From contig NZ_JH636439.1 of NCBI RefSeq assembly GCF_000255705.1, positions 534,440-598,439 of the forward strand: a stretch of 64,000 nt of DNA, given 5' to 3'. A program made the translations under genes and the position numbers. Below the pieces are notes generated by a model. The model saw only the letters and a program-made list of their open reading frames with translations. It made no database searches and was not told the origin of the DNA. The number at the start of each line of letters is the position of its first letter. Position 1 is the first letter of the stretch. This DNA is from Zavarzinella formosa DSM 19928. GTDB taxonomy: Bacteria > Planctomycetota > Planctomycetia > Gemmatales > Gemmataceae. Shown piece after piece: positions 1-8,660 of the stretch.

Positions 1-24
1 GTCATTGCGTCATTGCGTCATTCC
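1..24. repeat. 8-bp tandem repeat, three copies
   Basis: The unit GTCATTGC occurs three times head to tail; the third copy ends CC instead of GC. The array begins at the window edge, so its true length is unknown. It lies just downstream of the stop codon of the aldehyde dehydrogenase gene, which is on the minus strand. Confidence 0.75.
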
Positions 25-36
25 AGCAGGTGTGGC

Positions 37-1560
37 TCACATCGCCATCGTGACTGTTTTCACTTCGGTGTACATTTGCAGGGCATATTCGCCGAGTTCG
101 CGGCCGATGCCGGACATCTTGAACCCGCCGAACGGGGCGCGGGCGTCGAACACATCATAGCAGTTCACCCATACCGTGCCGGCGCGAAGGGCATGGGCCA
201 TGCGGTGGGCTTTCTGCACATCTTGTGTCCACACGGCGGCTGCCAAGCCGTAACAGGTCTTGTTGCCGCGGGCCAGCACTTCGTCCAAGTCCTTGAATTT
301 CAGGATGCTCATCACCGGCCCGAAGATTTCCTCTTGGGCAATCTTCATGTGGTCATGCACATCCGCGAAAACGGTTGGTTCCACAAAGTAACCCTTGTCG
401 CCAAGCCGTTTGCCGCCGGTGAGCATCTTGGCCCCGTCGCTGTTGCCGGCTTCGATGTAGCCGAGGACTCGTTCCATCTGCTCCTGCGAAACCTGCGGGC
501 CTTGTTCTGTGGTCATCTCGAACGGGTCGCCCAACCGGCGTTTTTTGGCCTTCTCAGTGATCTTGGCCACAAACTCATCGTACACCTTCTCTTCGACGAA
601 CAACCGGCTCCCGGCCACACAGCATTGGCCTTGGTTGAAGAACAGGCCGAAGTAGGCACCTTCAACGGCCGCATCCAGGTTCGCGTCGGCGAACACAATG
701 TTCGGCGACTTGCCGCCGAGTTCCAGGCTCACCCGCTTCAGGTTGCTTTGGGCAGCGGCCGTCATCACCAGTTTGCCGGTGGATGTTTCGCCGGTGAAGG
801 CGATCTTGTCCACGTCCATGTGACCGGACAGCGCGGCCCCGGCCGTGGGGCCGTAGCCGGGAACCACATTGATGACGCCGGGAGGAAAGCCAACCTCGGC
901 CGCCAACTCGGCTACCCGCAGAGCGGTCAGCGGCGTTTGCTCGGCCGGTTTCAGCACCAGCGTGTTGCCGCAGGCGAGGGCCGGACCCCATTTCCAAGCC
1001 TGCATCAACAGGGGGAAGTTCCACGGGATGATCTGGCCGACGACCCCAATCGGCTCATGTCGGGTGTACGCAAAGTACGGCCCGTCCACCGGAAGTGTCT
1101 TCCCCTGATTCTTGTCGGCCCAACCGGCATAATAACGGTAACATTTGACGGTCAGCGGGATGTCCGCATTCAGCGAATCGACGATTGGCTTGCCGTTGTC
1201 CAGCGATTCCAGCATCGCCAGTTCGGTTTTGTTGGCTTCGATGGCGTCGGCCAGTTTGTTGAGTAACCGACCCCGTTCGCTGGGATTCATGCGGGACCAC
1301 GGCCCGCTCTCGAACGCCTGCCGGGCGGCTTTCACGGCCAGATCGATGTCGGCCTTGTCCCCCTCGGCCACCTGACAGATCACATCGCCCGTCGTCGGGT
1401 TGATCGTGGAAAAGGTTTTGCCGCTGACCGACCGGACTGATTTGCCGCCGATCCAGAGTTGTTGATTCGACACCTTGGGATGTTTCACCGGCTTGCTCGC
1501 GGCCGGTTTGCCGTTCTTTGCCGGTTTGGCGGTTTTGGATGAGGACTTCGTTGATGCCAT
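37..1560 (-). CDS. NAD-dependent aldehyde dehydrogenase (ALDH1/2-like)
   Basis: This 507-residue cytosolic enzyme should oxidise aldehydes to carboxylic acids with NAD. The motifs are complete: PWNF (Asn181), the general-base motif ELGGKS (Glu280) and the nucleophile motif FNQGQCC (Cys313/Cys314), the last very like eukaryotic ALDH1/2. The first 35 residues are a Lys/Ala/Pro/Ser-rich extension before the conserved domain. The open frame continues upstream to 1689, but that part is low in homology, so the ATG at 1560 before MASTKSSS is preferred. The gene stands alone, with a spacer of about 570 bp separating it from the next gene upstream. The physiological aldehyde cannot be told from sequence. 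Confidence 0.93.
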   Translation of the reverse strand: MASTKSSSKTAKPAKNGKPAASKPVKHPKVSNQQLWIGGKSVRSVSGKTFSTINPTTGDVICQVAEGDKADIDLAVKAARQAFESGPWSRMNPSERGRLLNKLADAIEANKTELAMLESLDNGKPIVDSLNADIPLTVKCYRYYAGWADKNQGKTLPVDGPYFAYTRHEPIGVVGQIIPWNFPLLMQAWKWGPALACGNTLVLKPAEQTPLTALRVAELAAEVGFPPGVINVVPGYGPTAGAALSGHMDVDKIAFTGETSTGKLVMTAAAQSNLKRVSLELGGKSPNIVFADANLDAAVEGAYFGLFFNQGQCCVAGSRLFVEEKVYDEFVAKITEKAKKRRLGDPFEMTTEQGPQVSQEQMERVLGYIEAGNSDGAKMLTGGKRLGDKGYFVEPTVFADVHDHMKIAQEEIFGPVMSILKFKDLDEVLARGNKTCYGLAAAVWTQDVQKAHRMAHALRAGTVWVNCYDVFDARAPFGGFKMSGIGRELGEYALQMYTEVKTVTMAM

Positions 1561-2131
1561 GAGAAAGGCGCTCCGATCAGGAGAGAAGGATGATGGAAAG
1601 CACGGATTGGCGTTGTCGCGCTCATTGTCCCCGCCCGACGGGCGTTTGTCAACTTCGTGAAAATTCCCCCAAACGGGCGTTGCTTGCAAGCGGGCCGTGA
1701 ATGATTTGAAGCGTTACAAAACTGATCTCAAAATCGGCTCTTGGGCCATCATTGATCGTGTTTTTGAAAACGGGCCAACAATCAGCGGATTGTGTCAAAC
1801 GTTCCCTGATTATGCCAAAATCATTTGGGCGCCCGGGTGTAATCACCGGGGAATTTGCATGGGTGGTGTTCAGTTTGGACCCCGAAAATGACCAGTTTTG
1901 ATTGGAAATCAGTGCAGAAAGTGGCTTTTGAAGGCATTTTTGACTTGGTTTTGGTCAAATTGAACACCTGTTTTTGGGTTTTTGAGGCAAAAAAAGGTCA
2001 AAATTCGTGTGGGAAAACGCTGAGAAATCGACCCCAATTTGCGATGGGGTGAGAGGCCGGTTTGCCTGTTGTTGAGGTGTTTTTTACCGCAGAGGGCACG
2101 GGAGGGCACGAGAGAAAAGTGAGAGGCGGGT
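1561..2131. other. intergenic spacer without a recognisable gene
   Basis: This 571-bp stretch separates the diadenylate cyclase-like gene from the aldehyde dehydrogenase gene, both on the minus strand. Short open frames on both strands resemble no known protein and have atypical composition. It is AT-richer than its surroundings and contains the MITE-like element at 1867-1966 and an imperfect direct repeat at 2050-2076 and 2120-2147. A motif of the type ACCGCAGAGGGCACGGG, near 2088, recalls low-complexity dispersed repeats seen in planctomycete and verrucomicrobial intergenic DNA. Confidence 0.6.
1867..1966. mobile_element. possible 100-bp MITE-like relic
   Basis: The element begins TGTTCAGTTTGGACC and ends GGTCAAATTGAACA, which are imperfect inverted repeats of each other (one substitution and one extra G), so the ends read TGTTCA and TGAACA. 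The inner 70 bp has no coding capacity and holds a second small inverted repeat, TTTGAC with GTCAAA. The arrangement is that of a short non-autonomous transposon; the ends recall IS21-type termini from memory only. I see no target-site duplication, so a structured RNA or chance hairpin is possible. Confidence 0.35.
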
Positions 2132-3103
2132 TTACTTGTCGTTCGAGTCGTCTTCGTCGTGTTCCGGGTCTGGATCGAATGCCTCAAGACGTGGGGCCTG
2201 CCAGACCAGCGGCCGGTTCATCGGCTCGATGTGCATCACCTCTTCGCCATTCTGATAGACGCGAACCGTCCCGGATGACTGGCTGACGCAGACGGCGATG
2301 GCCGAGGTCTTCCGGCTGATGGCGGCCGCCGCGAGGTGACGGGTGCCAAAGCCCTTGCTCATGGCCGTCCCCTTCTTCTCGGCATTCAAAGACATGCAGG
2401 CGGCGATGGCCACCGCGTCGCTGTCGATGATGATGGCCCCATCCAGTTGGGCGATATCTTTGATCGCCTCGCGCACCTTGCGGTCCTTGAGATCCCGCTC
2501 CTCCACTTTGTACCCTTTGAACGGGTTGAAGTTCAGCGAGGAGGACATGCTCAACACCTTCCGGTGATCCCCGACGACGAGGATGGTTCCCACGGCCTTG
2601 CCTTCGCGGCCCTCGCGGCCGATCTCCGTGGCCAGGTGAATCACGGTCCGCAGGGTGTCCACCGGGATGTTGGTGTTGAGCTGACGAAGATCCTGAAGGG
2701 TGAGTTGTTCCAGATGCTCGCTCAGGTGAATCAGACTGATGGAGTCGATTGGTTCCGGCAAATCCTCCGGAGCGGCGATCCCGTTGTACAGCACGACCAC
2801 ATGGGCGCCGGGCTTGAGATGGTTGGTGTTCACGGCCTTCAACAAGGCAAGGCTCAATCGTTCGCGGGCGGGGACCGGTTCCGGGTCGAGGTCGATCACA
2901 TCAAGGTCGACGTTTTGATGCAGTTTCTCCGTGAGCTCCCGGCTCTCGGCGGCGATCAGCACCCGACAGCCTTTGAGGTGGGCATAAACGTCGTCCCAGT
3001 CCATGTCCGTTTCGGTGAGCAACAGCACGGCATCAGCCGGCAGACTGCGCACGATATCGCGGGCGGCGTCCAACAGGGCGGCGGTTTGCTTGGCAATCGG
3101 CAT
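2132..3103 (-). CDS. DisA_N (DAC) domain protein, putative diadenylate cyclase
   Basis: This 323-residue protein has a C-terminal DAC domain of the kind that joins two ATP molecules into cyclic di-AMP. Visible motifs are DGA at 221-223 and GTRH at 253-256, followed by a conserved beta-strand region. In DisA and CdaA the second motif is RHR; here it reads RHL, so the last arginine is lost. The first 180 residues are an alpha/beta region resembling the pyruvate-kinase C-terminal-like domain of archaeal-type DacZ proteins (an inference from pattern). The C-terminus is very acidic. The start at 3103 (MPIAKQ) is preferred over an in-frame ATG at 3184 because the intervening residues look non-coding. 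No membrane segment is seen. Confidence 0.72.
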   Translation of the reverse strand: MPIAKQTAALLDAARDIVRSLPADAVLLLTETDMDWDDVYAHLKGCRVLIAAESRELTEKLHQNVDLDVIDLDPEPVPARERLSLALLKAVNTNHLKPGAHVVVLYNGIAAPEDLPEPIDSISLIHLSEHLEQLTLQDLRQLNTNIPVDTLRTVIHLATEIGREGREGKAVGTILVVGDHRKVLSMSSSLNFNPFKGYKVEERDLKDRKVREAIKDIAQLDGAIIIDSDAVAIAACMSLNAEKKGTAMSKGFGTRHLAAAAISRKTSAIAVCVSQSSGTVRVYQNGEEVMHIEPMNRPLVWQAPRLEAFDPDPEHDEDDSNDK

Positions 3104-3293
3104 GAAATATCCGCGAACATTCGGTGAGACAGGACTGGAAGACGGTTGATTCTCGAAGTGTAGCCAATGTTTCGCGGAGAGCAACCGAAGACATGCCGGA
3201 GAATCAAGAAATCATCACCAATTTATTTGGAGTAGGTTTTTGCTGGCTCTCAAGTCATCATCAAAGCTGAAATTCGGCGAAGGCATGTTGGAT

Positions 3294-3320
3294 GCCGAAC
3301 ATCGGGAGCGCATGTTCGGC
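3294..3320 (-). terminator. hairpin downstream of the TPR gene
   Basis: Perfect 9-bp inverted repeat GCCGAACAT / ATGTTCGGC with a 9-nt loop, located between the stop of the TPR gene and the start of the diadenylate cyclase-like gene, both on the minus strand. There is no clear T run, so it may act as a terminator, a processing site or an operator. Confidence 0.35.
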
Positions 3321-3366
3321 CAACCCCAAGGAGGATTCACGGAATGTGGTTCGACAGATCGTTCGC

Positions 3367-6270
3367 TTATTTCTTGTCGGTCTGCCGCAACGCCAGGGCC
3401 GTCAGCACTCCGGTAACGTTTGCCGAGGGAAGGAAATGAGCGGAACACCGGCGAAAGTATTCGCTGGCCAGTTCCGTTTGACCGCGATTTTGCAGGAAGC
3501 GCCCGATAAAATAATCCGCTTCTGGCCTTGCCGAAACCGGCAGCGATTTCAGGCTCGCTTCGATCTCCTCGCGAGTGGGTGGTTTGCCTTGGCTGTTTGC
3601 CAGTCGATCTCGCACAAATGGAATGATGGAATAATAAGTGGAGTTGGTGGGAGCCTTTTTGAATGCCAGTTCCCGTTTTTCGGATTCGGCGGCGGCATCG
3701 TATTCCGCCGCCGCAATCATCAGGAAAATGTCGAGGTGGTTGCGATCAAATGCCATCGTGAAATATTCCGCCGCCCGTGCCGGCCGGCCGGCCGCCGATT
3801 GACGAACTCCGGCCAGCAGCATGTCTCCCTCGAATTTCGGAGCGCCCAGCGCTCGAAGATAAGCATCGGCTTGGCCTTCGGCTCCCTTCAAATCACCTTT
3901 GCCGGTTCGCAGGCACCAAAAGTACCAATGGTTCCGGAAGTTGGTGTAATTTGCGGTGCTCGAACGGATCAGGCGTTCGGCAAGTTCCCAGTCGCCGCGT
4001 CCTTCCGCGCAACGGCCTTCGCATTCCAATCCCCAAGCCGCTCCGGAGGCGCCTGCCGCCTCGGCATGAGGACGGGCTTCCTCAAATTTTTTGCGGGCCA
4101 TATAGTGGTTGGCAATCTCCGACTGCGCCAACGCCCAAGACAATCCTTGGTCGGGAACTTTCAAAAACTCTTTCATGGTGGAAACGAATCGCTCGTCGTC
4201 ACCACCCGCCCGTCGGGCTCTGGCCAATAGCCGATATGATTCCAAATTAGGGGACAATCGGACGGCTTCGGCCGCCTGGCGCTCGGCATCGGCGTGACGT
4301 TCGGAGTCCAGTGATTGCCGGGCAAGGGCTTGGAACACCTCGGGATCACGCGCCTCTGATTCCCACAACGCCGCGCGTGATTGGGCAAATTTCCAATCGT
4401 CCCGGATCAACGCCGCCCGAGCCATTGGGGAATACGGACTGACTTGCAACAGCCGATGAGCAAAAACGGAGAAGCTTCCCGGCCCCTTCAGCATGCCCAT
4501 CAAAAGGTAAATATCGTAATAGGTGTTATCACCGTGAGTGATTGCCATGTTGTGATAAAGAATGCCGAAATTCTGGTTCATTTGATGCAATTTTTCCACA
4601 ACACCACCATGTCGGCGGGTCAATTCCGGAATGGCGATTTTCACGACCCTCTGTTCGTATTGATTCCAGTCGTCAACAAGGTGGTTGTCGTGATGTTCCA
4701 AGAAAGGGAGCAACGGATGGTCCGCCAGCAACGGACGCAACTTATTCAGCGTGTTCGCCCCACTCATGCCTCGTTGCGTGACAAAATTCAGTTGGCGAAG
4801 CGATTGGTTTGCACGGGTTTCTCTGGCGAACCGGCCGAGGGTGGCCCACGTGGGTTCACCCTGCTCATTTCGTGAGCGGCCTGCCTCGGCCAGCGCCTTG
4901 AGAATCTCCGGTTCGGGGGTTCCGGGCGGTAATTTGTCAGCGATGGCGGCTGGCAAACCGGGCATTTCTCTGACCCGGTCCGGGAAGGTGAGGCTGAATT
5001 CCTCGAAGCCCCCGCGAGGGGCCGGATTTGGAACTCCGACGCCGAGGAGTTCTTCCACCGCATCATGAACTCGATAGCATTCGGGATTCTTCGCCAGCGT
5101 TTTTCCTCCGACAGCGAGCGTCCTGGCCGATGAAATCAGGTTTTCGACGGTCAAAAATTGGAAAACGCTTGCAGTCTCGGCCAGCGGCCCGTCGGCCATC
5201 AATGCCTCAAGACGTGAACTGTCGAAACGGCACAAGGCGTCCGCCAGAGTCACCCATGCGGGAATCGTCAAATTCCCTCGCAATTTTTCGGCGGCGGCCA
5301 TGTCATCCAAGGCGATTTTATGCAGGCCGGTCATCGCGCACGCATAGCCTCTCGCCCAATGTCCCCATGGTGATTCTGGTTCACGTTGTCGAAGGCGCTC
5401 GGCATGCAGCAAAGCTCTTGCCTTGAATACCCAAGTCATCGCATCCCATTGACGCTCCGTGAGCATCGCCAGATTGGCGTAGACTCTGCTGAGGGCGACG
5501 AGGATGGCCGGGGACTCCCCTTTTTCACGCATGAGGGCATGCAATTCCCTCATGGCGGCGTATTGGGAGGTAAACGACATCTGGCCGAGTCGCTTTTCCG
5601 TCTGCGCCGGAACCTGCGCGTTCGGATCAATTCGCAAACTATCGCCTCGCATCCCTGAACGCTTGAGAGCGGTGACGTATTCTCCCCGTGACAAGGTCTC
5701 GGCGGCCGTCAGGGCAATGAGATGTGTTTCTTCCGGTTCGCCCAGATGATGGCCGGTCGCATGCCAGACGACGCGACTGGCGGCGACCGGACCACACTCG
5801 ACCTTCACGTCAGCCACTTGGGTGAGAAAGAACTTTGGGTTTACCCGAAAGCGGTTTCCTTGGGGAAGGTCGTCTGGAGGTTCCTCACCAAGCAAGGCAT
5901 CCCTGGGCATCAGGCCGAGTTCGTTCCGTGCCGCGAGCAAAAAAGCCTGGCGATATAATTCCCGTCGCAGCAGGCCTGTCACTTGAGCGAAAACATCAAT
6001 GCGGTAAACATCCGGTGGTTCGACAAAGATCACCGGATCAACGGGTTTGGCCGGATCGGCCAAGTCCAAATCGATGGTTTTCTTGATTAATCTTGTGCCG
6101 GGCATGTATGCCGGGGGGGATTCGGTTTTTTGAGCGGGTCGATTTTCTGGGGTTTTGACGTCGGGTTTTGAGGGGTGCTGGAAGTCATCGATGATGACCA
6201 CGCCCAAAACCGCAAGGGCCAGGCAAACAACAATAAGTAACGGCCATCGGAATCGGGCCAGGCGAGGCAT
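3367..6270 (-). CDS. membrane-anchored tetratricopeptide-repeat protein, unknown function
   Basis: The 967-residue product has one hydrophobic segment at about residues 9-28 preceded by arginines, so it is probably anchored in a membrane with most of the chain outside the cytoplasm. Residues 30-60 are Pro/Lys-rich. The rest is almost entirely helical, with TPR-like Ala/Leu/Tyr spacing, clearest from about residue 640 to the end. No catalytic motif was found. It stands alone, with 243 bp of non-coding sequence upstream. TPR arrays generally mediate protein contacts; the partner is unknown. Confidence 0.8.
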   Translation of the reverse strand: MPRLARFRWPLLIVVCLALAVLGVVIIDDFQHPSKPDVKTPENRPAQKTESPPAYMPGTRLIKKTIDLDLADPAKPVDPVIFVEPPDVYRIDVFAQVTGLLRRELYRQAFLLAARNELGLMPRDALLGEEPPDDLPQGNRFRVNPKFFLTQVADVKVECGPVAASRVVWHATGHHLGEPEETHLIALTAAETLSRGEYVTALKRSGMRGDSLRIDPNAQVPAQTEKRLGQMSFTSQYAAMRELHALMREKGESPAILVALSRVYANLAMLTERQWDAMTWVFKARALLHAERLRQREPESPWGHWARGYACAMTGLHKIALDDMAAAEKLRGNLTIPAWVTLADALCRFDSSRLEALMADGPLAETASVFQFLTVENLISSARTLAVGGKTLAKNPECYRVHDAVEELLGVGVPNPAPRGGFEEFSLTFPDRVREMPGLPAAIADKLPPGTPEPEILKALAEAGRSRNEQGEPTWATLGRFARETRANQSLRQLNFVTQRGMSGANTLNKLRPLLADHPLLPFLEHHDNHLVDDWNQYEQRVVKIAIPELTRRHGGVVEKLHQMNQNFGILYHNMAITHGDNTYYDIYLLMGMLKGPGSFSVFAHRLLQVSPYSPMARAALIRDDWKFAQSRAALWESEARDPEVFQALARQSLDSERHADAERQAAEAVRLSPNLESYRLLARARRAGGDDERFVSTMKEFLKVPDQGLSWALAQSEIANHYMARKKFEEARPHAEAAGASGAAWGLECEGRCAEGRGDWELAERLIRSSTANYTNFRNHWYFWCLRTGKGDLKGAEGQADAYLRALGAPKFEGDMLLAGVRQSAAGRPARAAEYFTMAFDRNHLDIFLMIAAAEYDAAAESEKRELAFKKAPTNSTYYSIIPFVRDRLANSQGKPPTREEIEASLKSLPVSARPEADYFIGRFLQNRGQTELASEYFRRCSAHFLPSANVTGVLTALALRQTDKK

Positions 6271-6513
6271 GCGAGTGCTCCGGAGAAAAGAGCTGACCGC
6301 CGCATTAGAACAGGCCTTGTGTTGCCGGTCAAGAAACTTGGGCGGCTCGATTTTTGATTGTCATTCTGGAGATGAGGCGGTTGAGACGAGTTTGCGGGAA
6401 GAAAAGTGTGAATTGGCCTTTCAATAATCGCCGATTTTGTTGCGATTCGCTTTGAGATATTTCAAATCGGCCAACTCAAGCAAACAAACAATGTTGTTCA
6501 AGTGAAGTCAGTT
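6271..6513. other. intergenic region with a near-palindrome
   Basis: No gene is seen. The 16-bp sequence at 6451-6466 (TTTGAGATATTTCAAA) is a palindrome with one mismatch and lies upstream of the TPR gene, where it could be an operator. The surrounding DNA is locally AT-rich, as expected of a promoter region for the TPR gene. Confidence 0.4.
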
Positions 6514-6810
6514 TCAATCAACTCCTTGCAGATACTTTCTCGCGGCTGCGAACGAAGAAATGGTTTTGCGAAGCTCGCGATCCAGTTCGTTGAGTTCTTC
6601 CGTGGCCTGACGCACCTGTTCGCCGGCCCCGCCAAGAAGGTGTTGCCAGCGGGAGAGATTTCCCTCCAGTTGGTCGAGGCTTTCCTGCCAGATTCTCGCG
6701 ACACTCGGTTCGGGCAATTGGGCGAAGAGGCGTTCTTGCCGTTCGACTTCCGAAAGGGCAAACGCCACGGCCGTTCCGGCTTCGTCCAGCAATTCCACAG
6801 ATGTGCTCAT
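6514..6810 (-). CDS. small helical hypothetical protein
   Basis: The 98-residue product, starting at MSTSVELLDE, is predicted all-helical and rich in Glu, Leu, Arg and Gln with heptad-like spacing, suggesting a coiled coil or helical bundle. It has no signal peptide or cysteine. The open frame extends to 6888, but the upstream residues look non-coding. Two other frames are also open here; this one has the most protein-like composition. It lies about 100 bp downstream of the Uma2 gene on the same strand. I do not recognise the family. Confidence 0.5.
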   Translation of the reverse strand: MSTSVELLDEAGTAVAFALSEVERQERLFAQLPEPSVARIWQESLDQLEGNLSRWQHLLGGAGEQVRQATEELNELDRELRKTISSFAAARKYLQGVD

Positions 6811-6911
6811 CGTCCCCGTTCCGCTTGGGAAGTTCGCGTGTCGTGGCAATAGCCGAAAGCAGGCGAGGGAACAAGCGGGAGTTTTCAACGCAAAATGGCG
6901 AAGCAGGGCGA

Positions 6912-7490
6912 TCAGGAGAAGAGACGGGCCACGGGCAGGGAAAACCCCGGCAATACCTCGGGGATGGTTAGGTCGCCTGTTTGCGGAATAGTCTCTTGAG
7001 AGCCATCCGGCCGGCAGACGGAGATGGTCCGGCTGTCCTCGTCGATGATAACGACCGCCAACACTCCCGCGTTCAGATACTCAACCACTTTGGCAAACAC
7101 ATCTGTCCAGAGATCCGAAGGCGAACGCACTTCGACGACCAGTTCGGGCGGCACATCCGAGATTCCGTCGGGAACCTGGCCTTTTGGCAATCGTTGATAA
7201 CTGTAATAGGCGACATCTGGTCCGAGGACGGTGTCCGGGTTGCGACTGGTCCGCACGAACGAATCATTGGTCATGATTTCGCCGAGGGCGTGTTCGTCGG
7301 TGAAGTTGCCCAAGAGGCGGGAAATGCGACCGCAGATCATCCCGTGTTTCGTGCCAGGCATTGGCAACTCCCGCACAATCCCCCGAACGAGTTCCACGCG
7401 ATGATCGGGGTATTGCTCCGCATATTCCTCCCCCGTCAACAAGGAAGGCGACGGAGTTGGAGCGGGAAACGGGACGGCAATGGCGCTCAT
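6912..7490 (-). CDS. Uma2 family endonuclease (DUF820)
   Basis: This 192-residue protein has the PD-(D/E)XK-type fold of the Uma2 family, which is greatly expanded in cyanobacteria and planctomycetes and whose cellular role is unknown. The probable active-site residues are Asp92 in GPDVAYY, Glu120 in VVEVRSPSD and Lys134. The family hallmark ELVVEVRSPSD is clear. The N-terminal 20 residues are Pro/Ser-rich. The frame is open far upstream, but only MSAIAVPFP at 7490 gives a normal family length. No partner toxin or antitoxin gene is adjacent. Confidence 0.85.
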   Translation of the reverse strand: MSAIAVPFPAPTPSPSLLTGEEYAEQYPDHRVELVRGIVRELPMPGTKHGMICGRISRLLGNFTDEHALGEIMTNDSFVRTSRNPDTVLGPDVAYYSYQRLPKGQVPDGISDVPPELVVEVRSPSDLWTDVFAKVVEYLNAGVLAVVIIDEDSRTISVCRPDGSQETIPQTGDLTIPEVLPGFSLPVARLFS

Positions 7491-7570
7491 GAGCGCATCC
7501 TCGGCTAGCCTTGGCTTCATCAATGGTAACCGAATGGAGATACGCTGACGAGGCCGGTTCCGCCGGGCTA

Positions 7571-8575
7571 TTAGTCGGCGATCCATTTTCGGAAGGCGTC
7601 GTCGTCCACGTTGCGGCCGCTGAGCACTAGCACAATATCCCCGTCTCCGCTCAAGTCGGCCTGTCGGCTCAACAGGGCGGCGATGCCGATGGCTCCGGTT
7701 GGCTCGGCTCGCACGCCGTGCTTTTCGTAGAGGAAGCGCATCGCTTGTTGCGTGTCTTTGTCGGGCATGGTGATGACCTGCTTCACCAACCGTTGCAGAA
7801 TCGGCCAGTTGTGTTCCCCGACGCTGTAGGACAACAAGCCGTCGCAAATGCTTGACGGCTTGGGAATCCGGGTTCGCACGCCGGAGGCGAGGGATTGGCT
7901 GAAATCATCCGCGCCCGCCGGTTCCACGCCGATGATTTTGGCTTGGGGAAATCCATCCGCGATGGCCAGTGCCTGGCCGGACATCAAGCCGCCGCCGCTG
8001 ATTGGGCAGAAGAAATGCGAAATCACCCGGCCTTCGCGCTTTAAATCGCGGACGACTTCCAAGGCCCCGACACCGTTGCCGGCGATCACATGGGGGTCGT
8101 CGTATGGCGAAGCCTGGACGGCATTCTCCTCTTCGGCGATTCGCCGGGCCAGTCCTTCTCGTTCGCCGGTCTCGTGATCGCGGGCGGCGTTGTAGGTTTG
8201 AATTTCAGCGCCAAACGACCGGGTCCGCTCAAACTTGATCTTCGGGGCGGTGTCCGGCATCACCACAATCACCCGTTTCTTGAACCGCATCCCCGCATAG
8301 GCGATGCCCGAGGCAAAGTTTCCGGAGGAATGGGCGGCAATCGGCCGGTTTCCGATCAGTTCGAGATTGTTCGCCATCCAGTTCAAGGCGCCGAACAGCT
8401 TGAAGGAACCGGAGGCGGTCCAGCCGTAATCCTTGATCCAGACTCGCCGGCTTTCCGGAAGATTGAGTTCCCGTTCCAGCGCGTAAGAACGAATCAATGG
8501 CGGTGGGAAAACGTGTTCCCGAATCTTCGGTTCGGCGGCAAGGACATCGTCGATGGTGACATTGCGAACGGTCAT
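7571..8575 (-). CDS. PLP-dependent threonine dehydratase / serine racemase-like enzyme
   Basis: This 334-residue fold-type II PLP enzyme most likely deaminates threonine or serine. The cofactor lysine is Lys59 in SGSFKLFGA, the substrate loop is SSGNFASG, and the phosphate-binding glycine loop is SGGGLMSG. It lacks the C-terminal ACT regulatory domain of biosynthetic IlvA, so it resembles catabolic threonine ammonia-lyase or serine racemase. A GAGGA motif about seven bases before the ATG at 8575 supports this start over the longer frame to 8704. It lies 85 bp downstream of the FAD oxidoreductase gene and could be cotranscribed. Substrate is uncertain. Confidence 0.82.
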   Translation of the reverse strand: MTVRNVTIDDVLAAEPKIREHVFPPPLIRSYALERELNLPESRRVWIKDYGWTASGSFKLFGALNWMANNLELIGNRPIAAHSSGNFASGIAYAGMRFKKRVIVVMPDTAPKIKFERTRSFGAEIQTYNAARDHETGEREGLARRIAEEENAVQASPYDDPHVIAGNGVGALEVVRDLKREGRVISHFFCPISGGGLMSGQALAIADGFPQAKIIGVEPAGADDFSQSLASGVRTRIPKPSSICDGLLSYSVGEHNWPILQRLVKQVITMPDKDTQQAMRFLYEKHGVRAEPTGAIGIAALLSRQADLSGDGDIVLVLSGRNVDDDAFRKWIAD

Positions 8576-8660
8576 GAAGAATTCCTCAGTCGCGGGGAAG
8601 GGTAATCTACCGTGAAGAGAGGGACAAGGCGAGCGGGGCGTTTGACCGGATGGCGGATGT

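Noticed and set aside
13-1266. 417-residue open frame on the plus strand
   Set aside because: Antisense to the aldehyde dehydrogenase, which has all catalytic motifs; the antisense product has none.
1697-2187. several open frames of 60-92 codons in the 1.6-2.1 kb spacer
   Set aside because: None has a protein-like composition or start signal, and they overlap one another on both strands and the MITE-like element.
6912-7490. Uma2 nuclease as a toxin-antitoxin or defence gene
   Set aside because: No paired antitoxin or defence gene is adjacent, and the family is widely scattered in planctomycete genomes without known defence activity.
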